Shown: piece after piece, positions 15,995 to 23,822 of the stretch
Layout of the letters: each line of letters opens with the position of its first letter
How positions within the stretch are numbered: the stretch's first letter is position 1
Assembly: GCA_902749685.1 (NCBI GenBank)
Contig: CACVKW010001536.1
Location: 1 to 44,087 of the forward strand
Direction: 5' to 3'
Origin: Olavius sp. associated proteobacterium Delta 1
GTDB lineage: Bacteria > Desulfobacterota > Desulfobacteria > Desulfobacterales > JAFDCJ01
Length of the DNA: 44,087 bases
Program-made: the position numbers and the translations under genes
Notes under the pieces: model-generated
Databases searched by the model: none
What the model saw: the letters and a program-made list of their open reading frames with translations, nothing else
What the model was told of the DNA's origin: nothing

Positions 15995-17398
15995 ATGACT
16001 ACGGTACTTAATGCGGTTGCGGCGTTTATCACCCGGTATGCCATAGAATTGGTTGCCGGGTTTGCTATCCTGTTTGCGCTCACTGCTCTGGTCCTGCTGA
16101 TTATTCTCATCCGGCGTAAACCGGAAGATCTTATCACCAAATTGCACGATATTATTAAAGACCTGGCAAGTAAACAGGAACGCCTGGAAAATATCGTCAA
16201 AGATGAGATAGCCCTCAACCGGCAGGAGACGGCCCACAGCGCCCGGCAGGCCCGGCAGGAACTTGGCAATATTCTGAAGCTGTCAGGTGATTCCATCCAG
16301 CTGCGCTTGCTGGAAAATATCCGTCTGCAAAAAGACCAGCTCGATTCTTTTTCAAAACAACTGGTCGCGATGGCCAAGCTCAATGAAGAAAAAATTGAGG
16401 CCATGCGCCAAACCATGGAGACTCAATTGCGAACCCTGCAGGAAGATAACACCAAAAAACTCGAACAAATGCGGGCCACGGTGGATGAGAAACTTCAAAG
16501 CACGTTGGAAAAACGCCTGGCAGAATCTTTTAGTCTGGTCAGTGAGCGCCTGGAGCAGGTTTACAAAGGTTTGGGGGAAATGCGGGCCCTGGCCAGCGGT
16601 GTGGGGGATTTAAAAAAAGTGCTGACCAATGTCAAAACCCGCGGGACCTGGGGGGAAATTCGCCTGAGCCACATTCTGGAGCAAATTTTAACCCCCGATC
16701 AGTATGATGTCAATGTTGCCACTAAAGAGAACAGCAACGATCGGGTGGAGTTTGCCATCAAACTGCCCGGCCAGGGAACCGACAAAGATAAAGTCATCTG
16801 GATGCCGATTGATTCCAAATTCCCCCAGGAAGATTATCAACGCCTAATGGATGCGCAGGAAGCGGCGGACAAGGAACTGGCGGAAAAATCCACCCGTAGC
16901 CTGGAAATGCGCATCAAAGCCGAGGCCAAATATATTAAAGAAAAGTATCTTGACCCGCCCCGCACCACCGATTTTGGAATCATGTTTTTGCCGGTGGAAG
17001 GACTGTATGCCGAAGTCCTGCGACGGCCGGGTCTGTGTGATAACCTGCAGCGCGAATACCGCATCGTCGTCACCGGCCCCACGACCCTGGCCGCTTTGCT
17101 CAACAGCCTCCAGATGGGGTTTCGCACCCTGGCCATTGAAAAGCGCTCCAGCGAAGTCTGGGAATTGTTGGGGTTGGTGAAATCCGAATTCGGTAAATTC
17201 GGCGATGTGCTGGCCAAAACCAAAAAGAAGCTGCAGGAGGCCAGCAACACCATTGATCAAGCTGAGGTGCGTACCCGGGCCATCGAGCGAAGATTACGTG
17301 ATGTTCAGGAAATTCCCCAGGCCGATACGGCGCAGTTGGTTGAGGGAACTGAGTTGCAGGAAACTTTTAATGTTAAAGATAATAAAAACAATTCGTGA
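15995..17398 (+). CDS. RmuC family protein
   Basis: The ATG at 15995 follows AAGGAAGGA at the right distance and gives 467 residues; the in-frame ATG at 15935 adds 20 residues without a site. An N-terminal membrane helix (about 18-38, VAGFAILFALTALVLLIILI) leads to a long coiled coil (about 45-185). The RmuC nuclease-like domain follows, recognised by GTWGEIRLSHILEQIL, WMPIDSKFPQEDYQRL, FGIMFLPVEGLYAEVL and GPTTLAALLNSLQMGF. RmuC limits inversions at short inverted repeats in E. coli, which is notable in a genome with so many inverted word arrays. It is monocistronic with its own promoter; the TGA stop lies inside an ATTCGTGA word. Confidence 0.93.
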   Translation: MTTVLNAVAAFITRYAIELVAGFAILFALTALVLLIILIRRKPEDLITKLHDIIKDLASKQERLENIVKDEIALNRQETAHSARQARQELGNILKLSGDSIQLRLLENIRLQKDQLDSFSKQLVAMAKLNEEKIEAMRQTMETQLRTLQEDNTKKLEQMRATVDEKLQSTLEKRLAESFSLVSERLEQVYKGLGEMRALASGVGDLKKVLTNVKTRGTWGEIRLSHILEQILTPDQYDVNVATKENSNDRVEFAIKLPGQGTDKDKVIWMPIDSKFPQEDYQRLMDAQEAADKELAEKSTRSLEMRIKAEAKYIKEKYLDPPRTTDFGIMFLPVEGLYAEVLRRPGLCDNLQREYRIVVTGPTTLAALLNSLQMGFRTLAIEKRSSEVWELLGLVKSEFGKFGDVLAKTKKKLQEASNTIDQAEVRTRAIERRLRDVQEIPQADTAQLVEGTELQETFNVKDNKNNS

Positions 17399-17476
17399 AG
17401 ATTTGAGTTGATTCGTGGCCCCATTCTGCATTAGTTAATTTTTCCAAAATGGGTTAGACGGCATAAAAACAAAAAA

Positions 17477-17509
17477 ATCGCCAGCCGGAGTATGCAACCG
17501 GCTGGCGAT
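17477..17509. terminator. Bidirectional intrinsic terminator
   Basis: ATCGCCAGCCGG (17477-17488) and CCGGCTGGCGAT (17498-17509) form a perfect 12-bp stem with a 9-base loop. The left side is A-rich, so the - strand transcript ends in a long U run after dctP; the right side ends ATCATTTTT for the rmuC transcript. It separates the convergent rmuC and TRAP genes. Confidence 0.9.
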
Positions 17510-17558
17510 ATCATTTTTCAACGAAACGAACTCACTTACTTCCGGCGAGCATGCTTCA

Positions 17559-18659
17559 TTATCCCTTAAGCGGGTATTTCGGTTGGATGGTGTTATAGTA
17601 TGCCAGTTCGGATACGGTGCCCCAGGTGCCGACTACGCTCTGGAATTTCTTAAAGGATTCGTTGACCTTTTTGGCGATGGGGGTCTTGGCGGCCTCTTCC
17701 TCACGGACCTCTTCCGCCAATTTGCGCAAATCATTGAGAACTTGATCCGGGAATTTAATGACTTCAACTTTGTGCTTGTTGATCAAGGTTTGCAAAGATG
17801 AGCCGTTGTTGGCGTCAAACTGGGACAGAACCCAGGCTTCGCTTTCCATGCAAGCCGCGTCAAGGATATGCTGCAGATCTTTGGGCAGAGATTCGTAGGC
17901 CTTTTTGTTGAAAAAATATTCCAGGTATGTTCCGGGCTCGTGCCAGCCGGGATAGTAGTAGTACTTGGCGGCCTGGTAAAAGCCCATTCTCAAATCGTGG
18001 TAAGGTCCGACCCATTCCGTGGCATCGATAACACCACGTTCCAGAGAGGTGAAAATTTCACCACCCGGCAGCAGCACAACGGTTCCGCCGGCCTTGGCCA
18101 CCACTTTGCCGCCAAGCCCCGGGATTCGCATTTTTAAACCCTTGTAATCATCGATTGAATTAATTTTTTTATTAAACCAGCCGCCCATCTGGACGCCGGT
18201 TGATCCACCCGGACGTGGAATCAGATTGAATGGCGCGTAGGTTTCTTCCCACAGCTTCAATCCGTCACCACCGTGGAACCAGGCGGCCATACCCTGGGCA
18301 TTCATCCCAAAGGGAACCGCTGCAAACCATTGGGTTGCCGGTTCTTTTCCGGCCCAGTAATAGGAGGCGCCGCTGGCGCATTCGATCGTACCCTGTGATA
18401 CCGCTTCGAAACCACCCAGCGGCGGCACAAGTTCACCACCTGCGAAAACCTGGATCTGGAGCCGACCATCGGTCATTTCCTTGACCCGTTGGGCCAGCCG
18501 CTCACAGCCTTCTTGCAGCACGGGCAGTTTGGGCGGCCAGGTGGTAACCATTTTCCAGCGGTAATTTTTTTGTGCCAGGACCGCGGGGGCATTGACGGCT
18601 GTTGCTGCAACTGCCGCAGCGCCAAGACCAGCTTTTTTCAGAAAATCTCTTCTTTTCAT
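17559..18659 (-). CDS. TRAP transporter solute-binding subunit DctP (2-oxoacid-type)
   Basis: This 366-residue periplasmic binding protein has a twin-arginine-type leader (KRRDFLKKAG, cleavage likely after AVLA near 29). The mature part shows family phrases WKMVTTWPPK, LQIQVFAGGELVP, TGVQMGGWFNKKI, LKMRIPGLGG, DATEWVGPYHD and YYYPGWHEPG. This set is typical of the TakP-like branch that binds 2-oxoacids such as pyruvate, and also related monocarboxylates. AAGGAGG precedes the ATG. It follows dctM by 185 bp in an operon dctQ-dctM-dctP and ends at a strong terminator. The exact ligand is inferred. Confidence 0.9.
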   Translation of the reverse strand: MKRRDFLKKAGLGAAAVAATAVNAPAVLAQKNYRWKMVTTWPPKLPVLQEGCERLAQRVKEMTDGRLQIQVFAGGELVPPLGGFEAVSQGTIECASGASYYWAGKEPATQWFAAVPFGMNAQGMAAWFHGGDGLKLWEETYAPFNLIPRPGGSTGVQMGGWFNKKINSIDDYKGLKMRIPGLGGKVVAKAGGTVVLLPGGEIFTSLERGVIDATEWVGPYHDLRMGFYQAAKYYYYPGWHEPGTYLEYFFNKKAYESLPKDLQHILDAACMESEAWVLSQFDANNGSSLQTLINKHKVEVIKFPDQVLNDLRKLAEEVREEEAAKTPIAKKVNESFKKFQSVVGTWGTVSELAYYNTIQPKYPLKG

Positions 18660-18844
18660 AGAAAATCCTCCTTTTTGAGTTAAGATGAAATTGCCTGCAC
18701 GGGCTTCCGGTTCAGATAGTCACCGCTGGGACACCCCGCACTTTTGCTCCTGCTCAACTTAAGATTATTGGATTAAACGGGCGGTGATCTATTCAAGCTG
18801 CTACAGCGTAACAATTAAGTCCATTTCATGATTTCCCCTTCTTG

Positions 18845-20170
18845 TCAAGGCCCGAAAACGAGAGCGGGCAACCAGGTTGCCAGCTTTGGATAGAAAACAA
18901 CGATAGCCAGTCCGATAAGCTGAAATAGTACGAAAGGTATTATACCCCGATATATGTGGCCGGTTGTGACTTCGGGCGGTGTGACCGCTTTAAGATAAAA
19001 CAGAGAAAACCCGAAGGGTGGCGTTAGAAACGACGTCTGCAGATTGACTGCCAGCAGAATGCAGAACCAGATCGGATCATAGCCGAAATCAATCATGATG
19101 GGGGCTAAAACCGGTACATGGATAAACGTAATTTCGATAAAATCCAGGAAAAATCCGATAAAAAATATCAGGAGCATCACGATGGCCAGCACCGCACCTT
19201 GGCTGTATTTATCAGCGATGGATGCCAGAAATTCCCGCACAATAGTGTCACCGCCCAAGCCCCGGAATACCAGGCCGAAGGCCGCCGCACCGCACAGGAT
19301 GATAAAGACCATACAGGTCAACCGCAGCGTGGTTTGCATGACCGCACGCAGGATGGTCAGGTTGAATTTTTTATTAGCGATAGTTAATGCGGTCGCCCCC
19401 ACCGCCCCCACCGCAGCAGCCTCGGTGGGGGAAGCAATGCCGGCAAAAATAGACCCTAACACTGCCACCATCAGAAACAATGGCGGGAACAGGGCCTTGC
19501 CAACCCGCACTGCAAGCTGTTTGGGGCTGATCGCCGCTAATTCTTCTTTTGAAATCGCCGGAGCAACCCCGGGGCGCAAATAGGCGGCGATTAGAATGTA
19601 GATGATAAAAAGACCCACCAGAAGCATTCCCGGCAGGACGGCTCCCATAAACAGGTCCCCGACGGACACTCCCACGATATCTCCGATGAGCACCAGGACG
19701 ATGCTCGGCGGGATAATTTGTCCCAGAGTTCCGGAGGCCGACACGGTTCCGGTTGCGATTTCCTTCTGATAACCGCGTCGCAGCATAGTGGGGACGGCCA
19801 GAAGACCCATGGTGACGACGGTGGCCCCCACAATACCGGTTGAGGCACCCAGCAGGGCTCCCACCACCACGACCGAAATCGCCAGACCACCTTTCAAGCG
19901 GCCGAATAAAAGGCCCATGGTATCCAAAAGCGCTTCGGCCAGGCCGGAACGTTCCAGCATGACTCCCATAAATACAAACAGGGGCACTGCTGCCAGGGTT
20001 ACATTGCCCATTCGGCCCCAGATGCGCAACGGCAGCAGATTAAAAAAATCCCAGCCAAAGCCGATCATACCGAAGGTCAGGGAAACACCCAGCAACGTGA
20101 AGGTGACCGGAAAACCGGCCATTAATAAAATAGTTAAGGCTAAAAACATCCAGGCCGCTAAATAATCCAT
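18845..20170 (-). CDS. TRAP transporter large permease DctM
   Basis: The 441-residue protein is the large membrane subunit that drives sodium-coupled uptake. It has about twelve hydrophobic segments along its whole length. Family sequence includes SGTLGQIIPPSIVLVLIGD, ASPTEAAAVGAVGATAL and GFFLDFIEITFIHVPVLAPI. It shares a TGATG stop/start overlap with dctQ and so is translationally coupled. Length is normal. Confidence 0.93.
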   Translation of the reverse strand: MDYLAAWMFLALTILLMAGFPVTFTLLGVSLTFGMIGFGWDFFNLLPLRIWGRMGNVTLAAVPLFVFMGVMLERSGLAEALLDTMGLLFGRLKGGLAISVVVVGALLGASTGIVGATVVTMGLLAVPTMLRRGYQKEIATGTVSASGTLGQIIPPSIVLVLIGDIVGVSVGDLFMGAVLPGMLLVGLFIIYILIAAYLRPGVAPAISKEELAAISPKQLAVRVGKALFPPLFLMVAVLGSIFAGIASPTEAAAVGAVGATALTIANKKFNLTILRAVMQTTLRLTCMVFIILCGAAAFGLVFRGLGGDTIVREFLASIADKYSQGAVLAIVMLLIFFIGFFLDFIEITFIHVPVLAPIMIDFGYDPIWFCILLAVNLQTSFLTPPFGFSLFYLKAVTPPEVTTGHIYRGIIPFVLFQLIGLAIVVFYPKLATWLPALVFGP

Positions 20171-20700
20171 CAGGATTGCCCCCCCTCTGATTTTTCAATT
20201 CCCAGAATCTGCAGGAAACTATGCAGGCCCAGGGATATTCCCTGCAACAGGAGGAGGGTGAAGCCGGCCGGGATACATCCCTTTATTATAAATCGATAGG
20301 GGATACCGCCTGGATCCGGCGAACCTTCGAGCATCGAAAAGGAATTGGCGGCAAACTGCCATGAAGTCGTAATCACCATTATACAGCCGGGGATGAGAAA
20401 AAGAAGTACGCCGCAAAAATTCACCCAGGCCCGGCCTTTGAATCCCAGCCGCTGGTAGATGATATCCACCCGAACATGACCGTCATGCAGCAGGGTGTAG
20501 CCGGCACCGATCAGGAAGATAAAGCCGAACAAATGCCATTCCAACTCCTGGGTAAACACGAAACTAATATTGAATAAATAACGCATCACAACGTCGATAA
20601 ACACCACCAGTACCAGGCCCAGGGTCACCCAGGCCGTACCGCGGCCGACCCATTCGTTAATATTGTCGATAAAGCGACTCAACGATTTAATTGAATTCAT
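20170..20700 (-). CDS. TRAP transporter small permease DctQ
   Basis: This 176-residue protein has four membrane helices, typical of DctQ. Recognisable sequence includes FIDVVMRYLFNISFVFTQEL and a GAGYTLLHDGHVRVDIIYQR region characteristic of the family. It associates with DctM in the inner membrane. It is the first gene of the TRAP operon and overlaps dctM by one base. No convincing promoter was found in the repeat-rich upstream region. Confidence 0.9.
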   Translation of the reverse strand: MNSIKSLSRFIDNINEWVGRGTAWVTLGLVLVVFIDVVMRYLFNISFVFTQELEWHLFGFIFLIGAGYTLLHDGHVRVDIIYQRLGFKGRAWVNFCGVLLFLIPGCIMVITTSWQFAANSFSMLEGSPDPGGIPYRFIIKGCIPAGFTLLLLQGISLGLHSFLQILGIEKSEGGQS

Positions 20701-20807
20701 GTGTTTTGTCCGTATTCAACCTTTGCAGCGATTAATTTATCTATAATAAAAATCTTGTCCTTCAGATTAGGCCAGTTCAATAGGGTACTGCCGTGAATAC
20801 TCTTTGT

Positions 20808-20950
20808 GGAACAATGGAATACTGGAAGGATGGGTTCAATGGAATGAAACCTATTCTTAGAAAATGCATTGACATCCAATATCATAATTCCAGGAAGGTT
20901 CCCTATTTTAATCCCCAACATTCCAACTTTCCACAATTCCATTATTCCAG
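20808..20950. repeat. Paired octamer arrays (GGAATACT type)
   Basis: Left arm (20808-20846) is 8-bp words GGAACAAT, GGAATACT, GGAAGGAT, then GGGTTCAAT (9 bp) and GGAATG. Right arm (20917-20948) is four complementary 8-bp words AACATTCC, AACTTTCC, ACAATTCC, ATTATTCC. The same words recur between acsC and acsE (33815-33973). It lies upstream of the TRAP operon. Confidence 0.85.
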
Positions 20951-21139
20951 TGAGAGAAAAATGAACCACGCCGGGAATGAATCAAAGCCATGTTCTTTAA
21001 TCCCTGGTTCGATACTGAACATGTGACTATAGGCAAAAGATTGTTGAGAGTCAAGAAATATTGCCTCCTGCACCGAGCTCCGCCATCTAAACAAGTTGGT
21101 TACAGACTTCCAAATATTTACCTGCTTTATGGAAACATT

Positions 21140-21356
21140 GAAAATTCCAAGCACCAAAAACCAAATTACAAACAAATCCCAATGACCCAAATTCAAAATT
21201 CCAAACCGGCGACAGTTGGCATTCGTGGCAGATGGGATTAACACCAGCAGTCTTAAGGGATGAAACGATAAGAGACAACTGAAGTGTTCGTTTTGTTCAT
21301 TGAATATTGGAATTTGAGATTTATTTGTAATTTGGTGCTTGAGATTTGGGATTTTA
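21140..21356. repeat. Paired AAATNNC-type arrays upstream of the CoA-transferase gene
   Basis: Left arm (about 21140-21205) is built of AAATTCC/AAATTAC/AAATCCC-like words. Right arm (21307-21356) is the complement (GGAATTT, GAGATTT, GTAATTT and similar). Both contain AAGCACCAAA...AAATTACAAA or its complement, so long pairing is possible. With the previous element it fills the 795-bp gap between dctQ and the next gene, in which I see no coding frame. Confidence 0.75.
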
Positions 21357-21495
21357 TTTTCTTTCTTTATCTTTCAACGTAACGGATTTAGAAATTATGT
21401 TTACCTTGATTTAAACTCAGGTTCCCCTTGCCAAGTGTGCCTATATGAGCTAATTTTAATAGCTTTTGATTGCAAACTATTCTAAGGAGACGTGA

Positions 21496-23373
21496 ATGGC
21501 GACCACAACATACTGGGCGGATAAATACGTTGAAAACAGACGCAGTGCCAGAGACGCCCTCAACCTCATCAAGCCGGGGCAGCGCGTATTTATCGGGTCC
21601 TCCTGCGGTGAACCCCAGCATCTGGTTCGCGAGCTTTCCGAGATGTCGAATTATCTTAAGGATATCGAGATCAACCGCTTGATGACCCTCGAAACAGCTC
21701 CGCTGACCCTGATTGCCGATAAGACCAAAGACCAGAGCCTAAATATCCGCTCTTTCTATCTGGGATCCGCCAAATCCAAAGGGATCGCCCGCAACAAGCG
21801 CTTTATCACGCCCATCAATATGTCGGCAATACCGCGGCTGTTTAAAAGTCGCCTATTGCCGATCCATGTGGCCTTGATTCAGGTATCGCCGCCGGATGAT
21901 TTCGGTTGGATGAGTCTGGGCGTTTCAGTTGATATTACCCTGGCGGCCGCTCAATCCGCCGACCTGGTGATCGCCCAGGTGAACTCCCACATGCCCAGGG
22001 TGCTGGGGCGCAGCTTTATACAGGTCAACGATGTTGATTATTTTGTGGAATACGATGAACCGATATTGACCATCGGCGAAAATCCTGCCATGGAAGCAGC
22101 CAATGATATCGGCCGACTGATTGCCCGGCGACTGATTGATGACGGATCGACGATCGCCATCGGGCTGGGAACCACATCCGAAGCAATCATGCTGGCGCTG
22201 TCGGAGAAAAATGATCTTGGAATTCACACCCTGTACATGACCGATGACATCTTGCGTTTGTTTTCCAAAGGGGTGATCACAAATCGTAAAAAAGGTTTCA
22301 ACGATGGCAAAATGGTTGCCCAGGCCGCCATCGGTTCGGAGGATCTCTATGAATTTTTAAATGACAATCCGGCCGTTGAATTTCATCCTTCGGATTATGT
22401 CTGTGATCCGGCCATTATTGCCCGCCACAATAAGATGATCGCGATGAGTGTGGCCATGGCGATTGACTTGACCGGCCAGGTGGCGGCCGATGCCATGCCG
22501 CAAACCCATTTTTCCGGGATCACCGGCATATCTGATTTTATGCGGGGGGCGGTCCAGTCGCCGGGCGGCAAATCGATTCTAATGCTGCCTGCCACCGCGA
22601 TGCAGGGCCGGAAAAGTCGTATCGTGCCAATGCTCGAAGACACCGCCGTGGCGGCTCCCAGAGGAGATGTCCATCATGTTGTCACCGAGTTTGGCGCGGT
22701 CAATTTGTTCGGCAAAAGCCTTCAGGAGCGTGCGGTGGCCATGATCAGCATCGCCCATCCCGAATTCCGGGATGAACTCTTCTATGAGGCCCAGAAAATG
22801 GGACTTATAAGTGCTGAACGGAGCCTGAAAGAATCCATCCACGGTGTCTATCCCATCCATCTGGAAGAAACCTTGGAAATAAAAGGCGAGCAGGTTACCG
22901 TGCGGCCGGCCAAACCGGTGGATGAAAGAAGAATTCAAGAGCACTTCTACAACCTTGACAAGGATGATGTTACGGCCAGGTTTTTTCATGAAAAAACCAG
23001 TTTTGTCAAAGAAGAGGTTGAAGGGGTTTCCCAGATCGATTATGTAAAAGATCTAACCGTCGTGGCGATTGTCGGTGAATTCGGATTCGGCCGGGTGGTG
23101 GGCATCGGGGAATACTTAATCGATCCGGCCACCAACATCGCCGAAATCGCTTTTTCCATCAGCAAGGACTATCAAAAAAAGGGACTTGGCAAAATTCTGC
23201 TGAAAAAGCTGGCTGCGGCCGCCAGGGCAAATGACATCTCGGGCCTGGTCGCCTACACGTCTCCCCACAATCAGGGCATGATTAAATTGTTCAAACAATT
23301 GCCATATAATGTGAACACTTTTTTTGACGGTGATATGCTGACTTTGAAATGTAAGTTTAATGAGCCGGAATAA
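21496..23373 (+). CDS. Acetyl-CoA hydrolase/transferase-like protein fused to a GNAT domain
   Basis: Residues 1-455 match the two-domain acetyl-CoA hydrolase/CoA-transferase fold (GQRVFIGSSCGEPQHLV, VSPPDDFGWMSLGVSVD, GLGTTSEAIM, THFSGITGISDFMRGA, VVTEFGAVNLFGKSLQERA). Residues about 467-622 are a GNAT acetyltransferase domain with acetyl-CoA loop YQKKGLGKIL (559-568). The site that is GIHTE, with the catalytic glutamate, in 4-hydroxybutyrate-type CoA-transferases reads GIHTL here (L246), so thioester transfer by the classical mechanism is doubtful. The fusion suggests acyl-CoA-dependent protein acetylation or CoA recycling, which is inference. AAGGAG precedes the ATG. The gene is co-oriented with the CODH/ACS cluster. 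Confidence 0.85.
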   Translation: MATTTYWADKYVENRRSARDALNLIKPGQRVFIGSSCGEPQHLVRELSEMSNYLKDIEINRLMTLETAPLTLIADKTKDQSLNIRSFYLGSAKSKGIARNKRFITPINMSAIPRLFKSRLLPIHVALIQVSPPDDFGWMSLGVSVDITLAAAQSADLVIAQVNSHMPRVLGRSFIQVNDVDYFVEYDEPILTIGENPAMEAANDIGRLIARRLIDDGSTIAIGLGTTSEAIMLALSEKNDLGIHTLYMTDDILRLFSKGVITNRKKGFNDGKMVAQAAIGSEDLYEFLNDNPAVEFHPSDYVCDPAIIARHNKMIAMSVAMAIDLTGQVAADAMPQTHFSGITGISDFMRGAVQSPGGKSILMLPATAMQGRKSRIVPMLEDTAVAAPRGDVHHVVTEFGAVNLFGKSLQERAVAMISIAHPEFRDELFYEAQKMGLISAERSLKESIHGVYPIHLEETLEIKGEQVTVRPAKPVDERRIQEHFYNLDKDDVTARFFHEKTSFVKEEVEGVSQIDYVKDLTVVAIVGEFGFGRVVGIGEYLIDPATNIAEIAFSISKDYQKKGLGKILLKKLAAAARANDISGLVAYTSPHNQGMIKLFKQLPYNVNTFFDGDMLTLKCKFNEPE

Positions 23374-23376
23374 GGC

Positions 23377-23496
23377 GAGTTGCGAGGTGCGGGATGCGGG
23401 TTGCACAAACAGGCGCACGGCATAAGGCGCACGGCGCAAGATAAGCTGAAGAGGGTGTAAGGTATAAGGTCTAGGGTGTAAGGAATAAGGCTTAAG
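23377..23496. repeat. Successive heptad arrays of three word types
   Basis: Three heptad runs follow one another. Words GAGTTGC, GAGGTGC, GGGATGC, GGGTTGC fill 23377-23404. Words GCGCACG, GCATAAG, GCGCACG, GCGCAAG fill 23413-23440. Words GTGTAAG, GTATAAG, GTCTAGG, GTGTAAG, GAATAAG, GCTTAAG fill 23455-23496. All keep a 7-bp pitch. They begin four bases after the stop codon of the CoA-transferase fusion. Confidence 0.85.
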
Positions 23497-23581
23497 GGCA
23501 GGGCCAAAGATTTAAGCCGGGCGGGTCACAGGGCCCGCCGAGGGTGCCATTTATTTCAACTTAAATCTTATATGAAACTAC

Positions 23582-23696
23582 CCTGATTTAGTCAGGATAA
23601 CAGGATTAATCCCGCTTTCAGCGGGATTGATCCCGTCAGAAAATAAAATTGATAGAATACCTGACATCGATATTCGGCATCCACTATTCGATATTC
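23582..23696. repeat. Hairpins, leader-like 20-mer and heptad array
   Basis: Two short hairpins come first: CCTGA/TCAGG (23582-23596) and a perfect 9-bp stem AATCCCGCT/AGCGGGATT (23608-23628). AATAAAATTGATAGAATACC (23642-23661) is the third copy of the shared 20-mer. Four heptads follow from 23669 (GATATTC, GGCATCC, ACTATTC, GATATTC). The block ends upstream of the corrinoid activator gene. Confidence 0.75.
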
Positions 23697-23822
23697 TCTT
23701 TTTCGATTTGACTGGCCGCTTTTCAGGTCAGCGGAAGCGCTTATACTTTACACCCTTTGGCTTTATCTCACCAATCCAGGGCCCAGAAACCTATAACCGT
23801 TGACCAGTTAAGGAACACAGCT

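Noticed and set aside
20701..21495. Short frames in the gap after dctQ
   Set aside because: They are made of word-repeat DNA and have no coding character.
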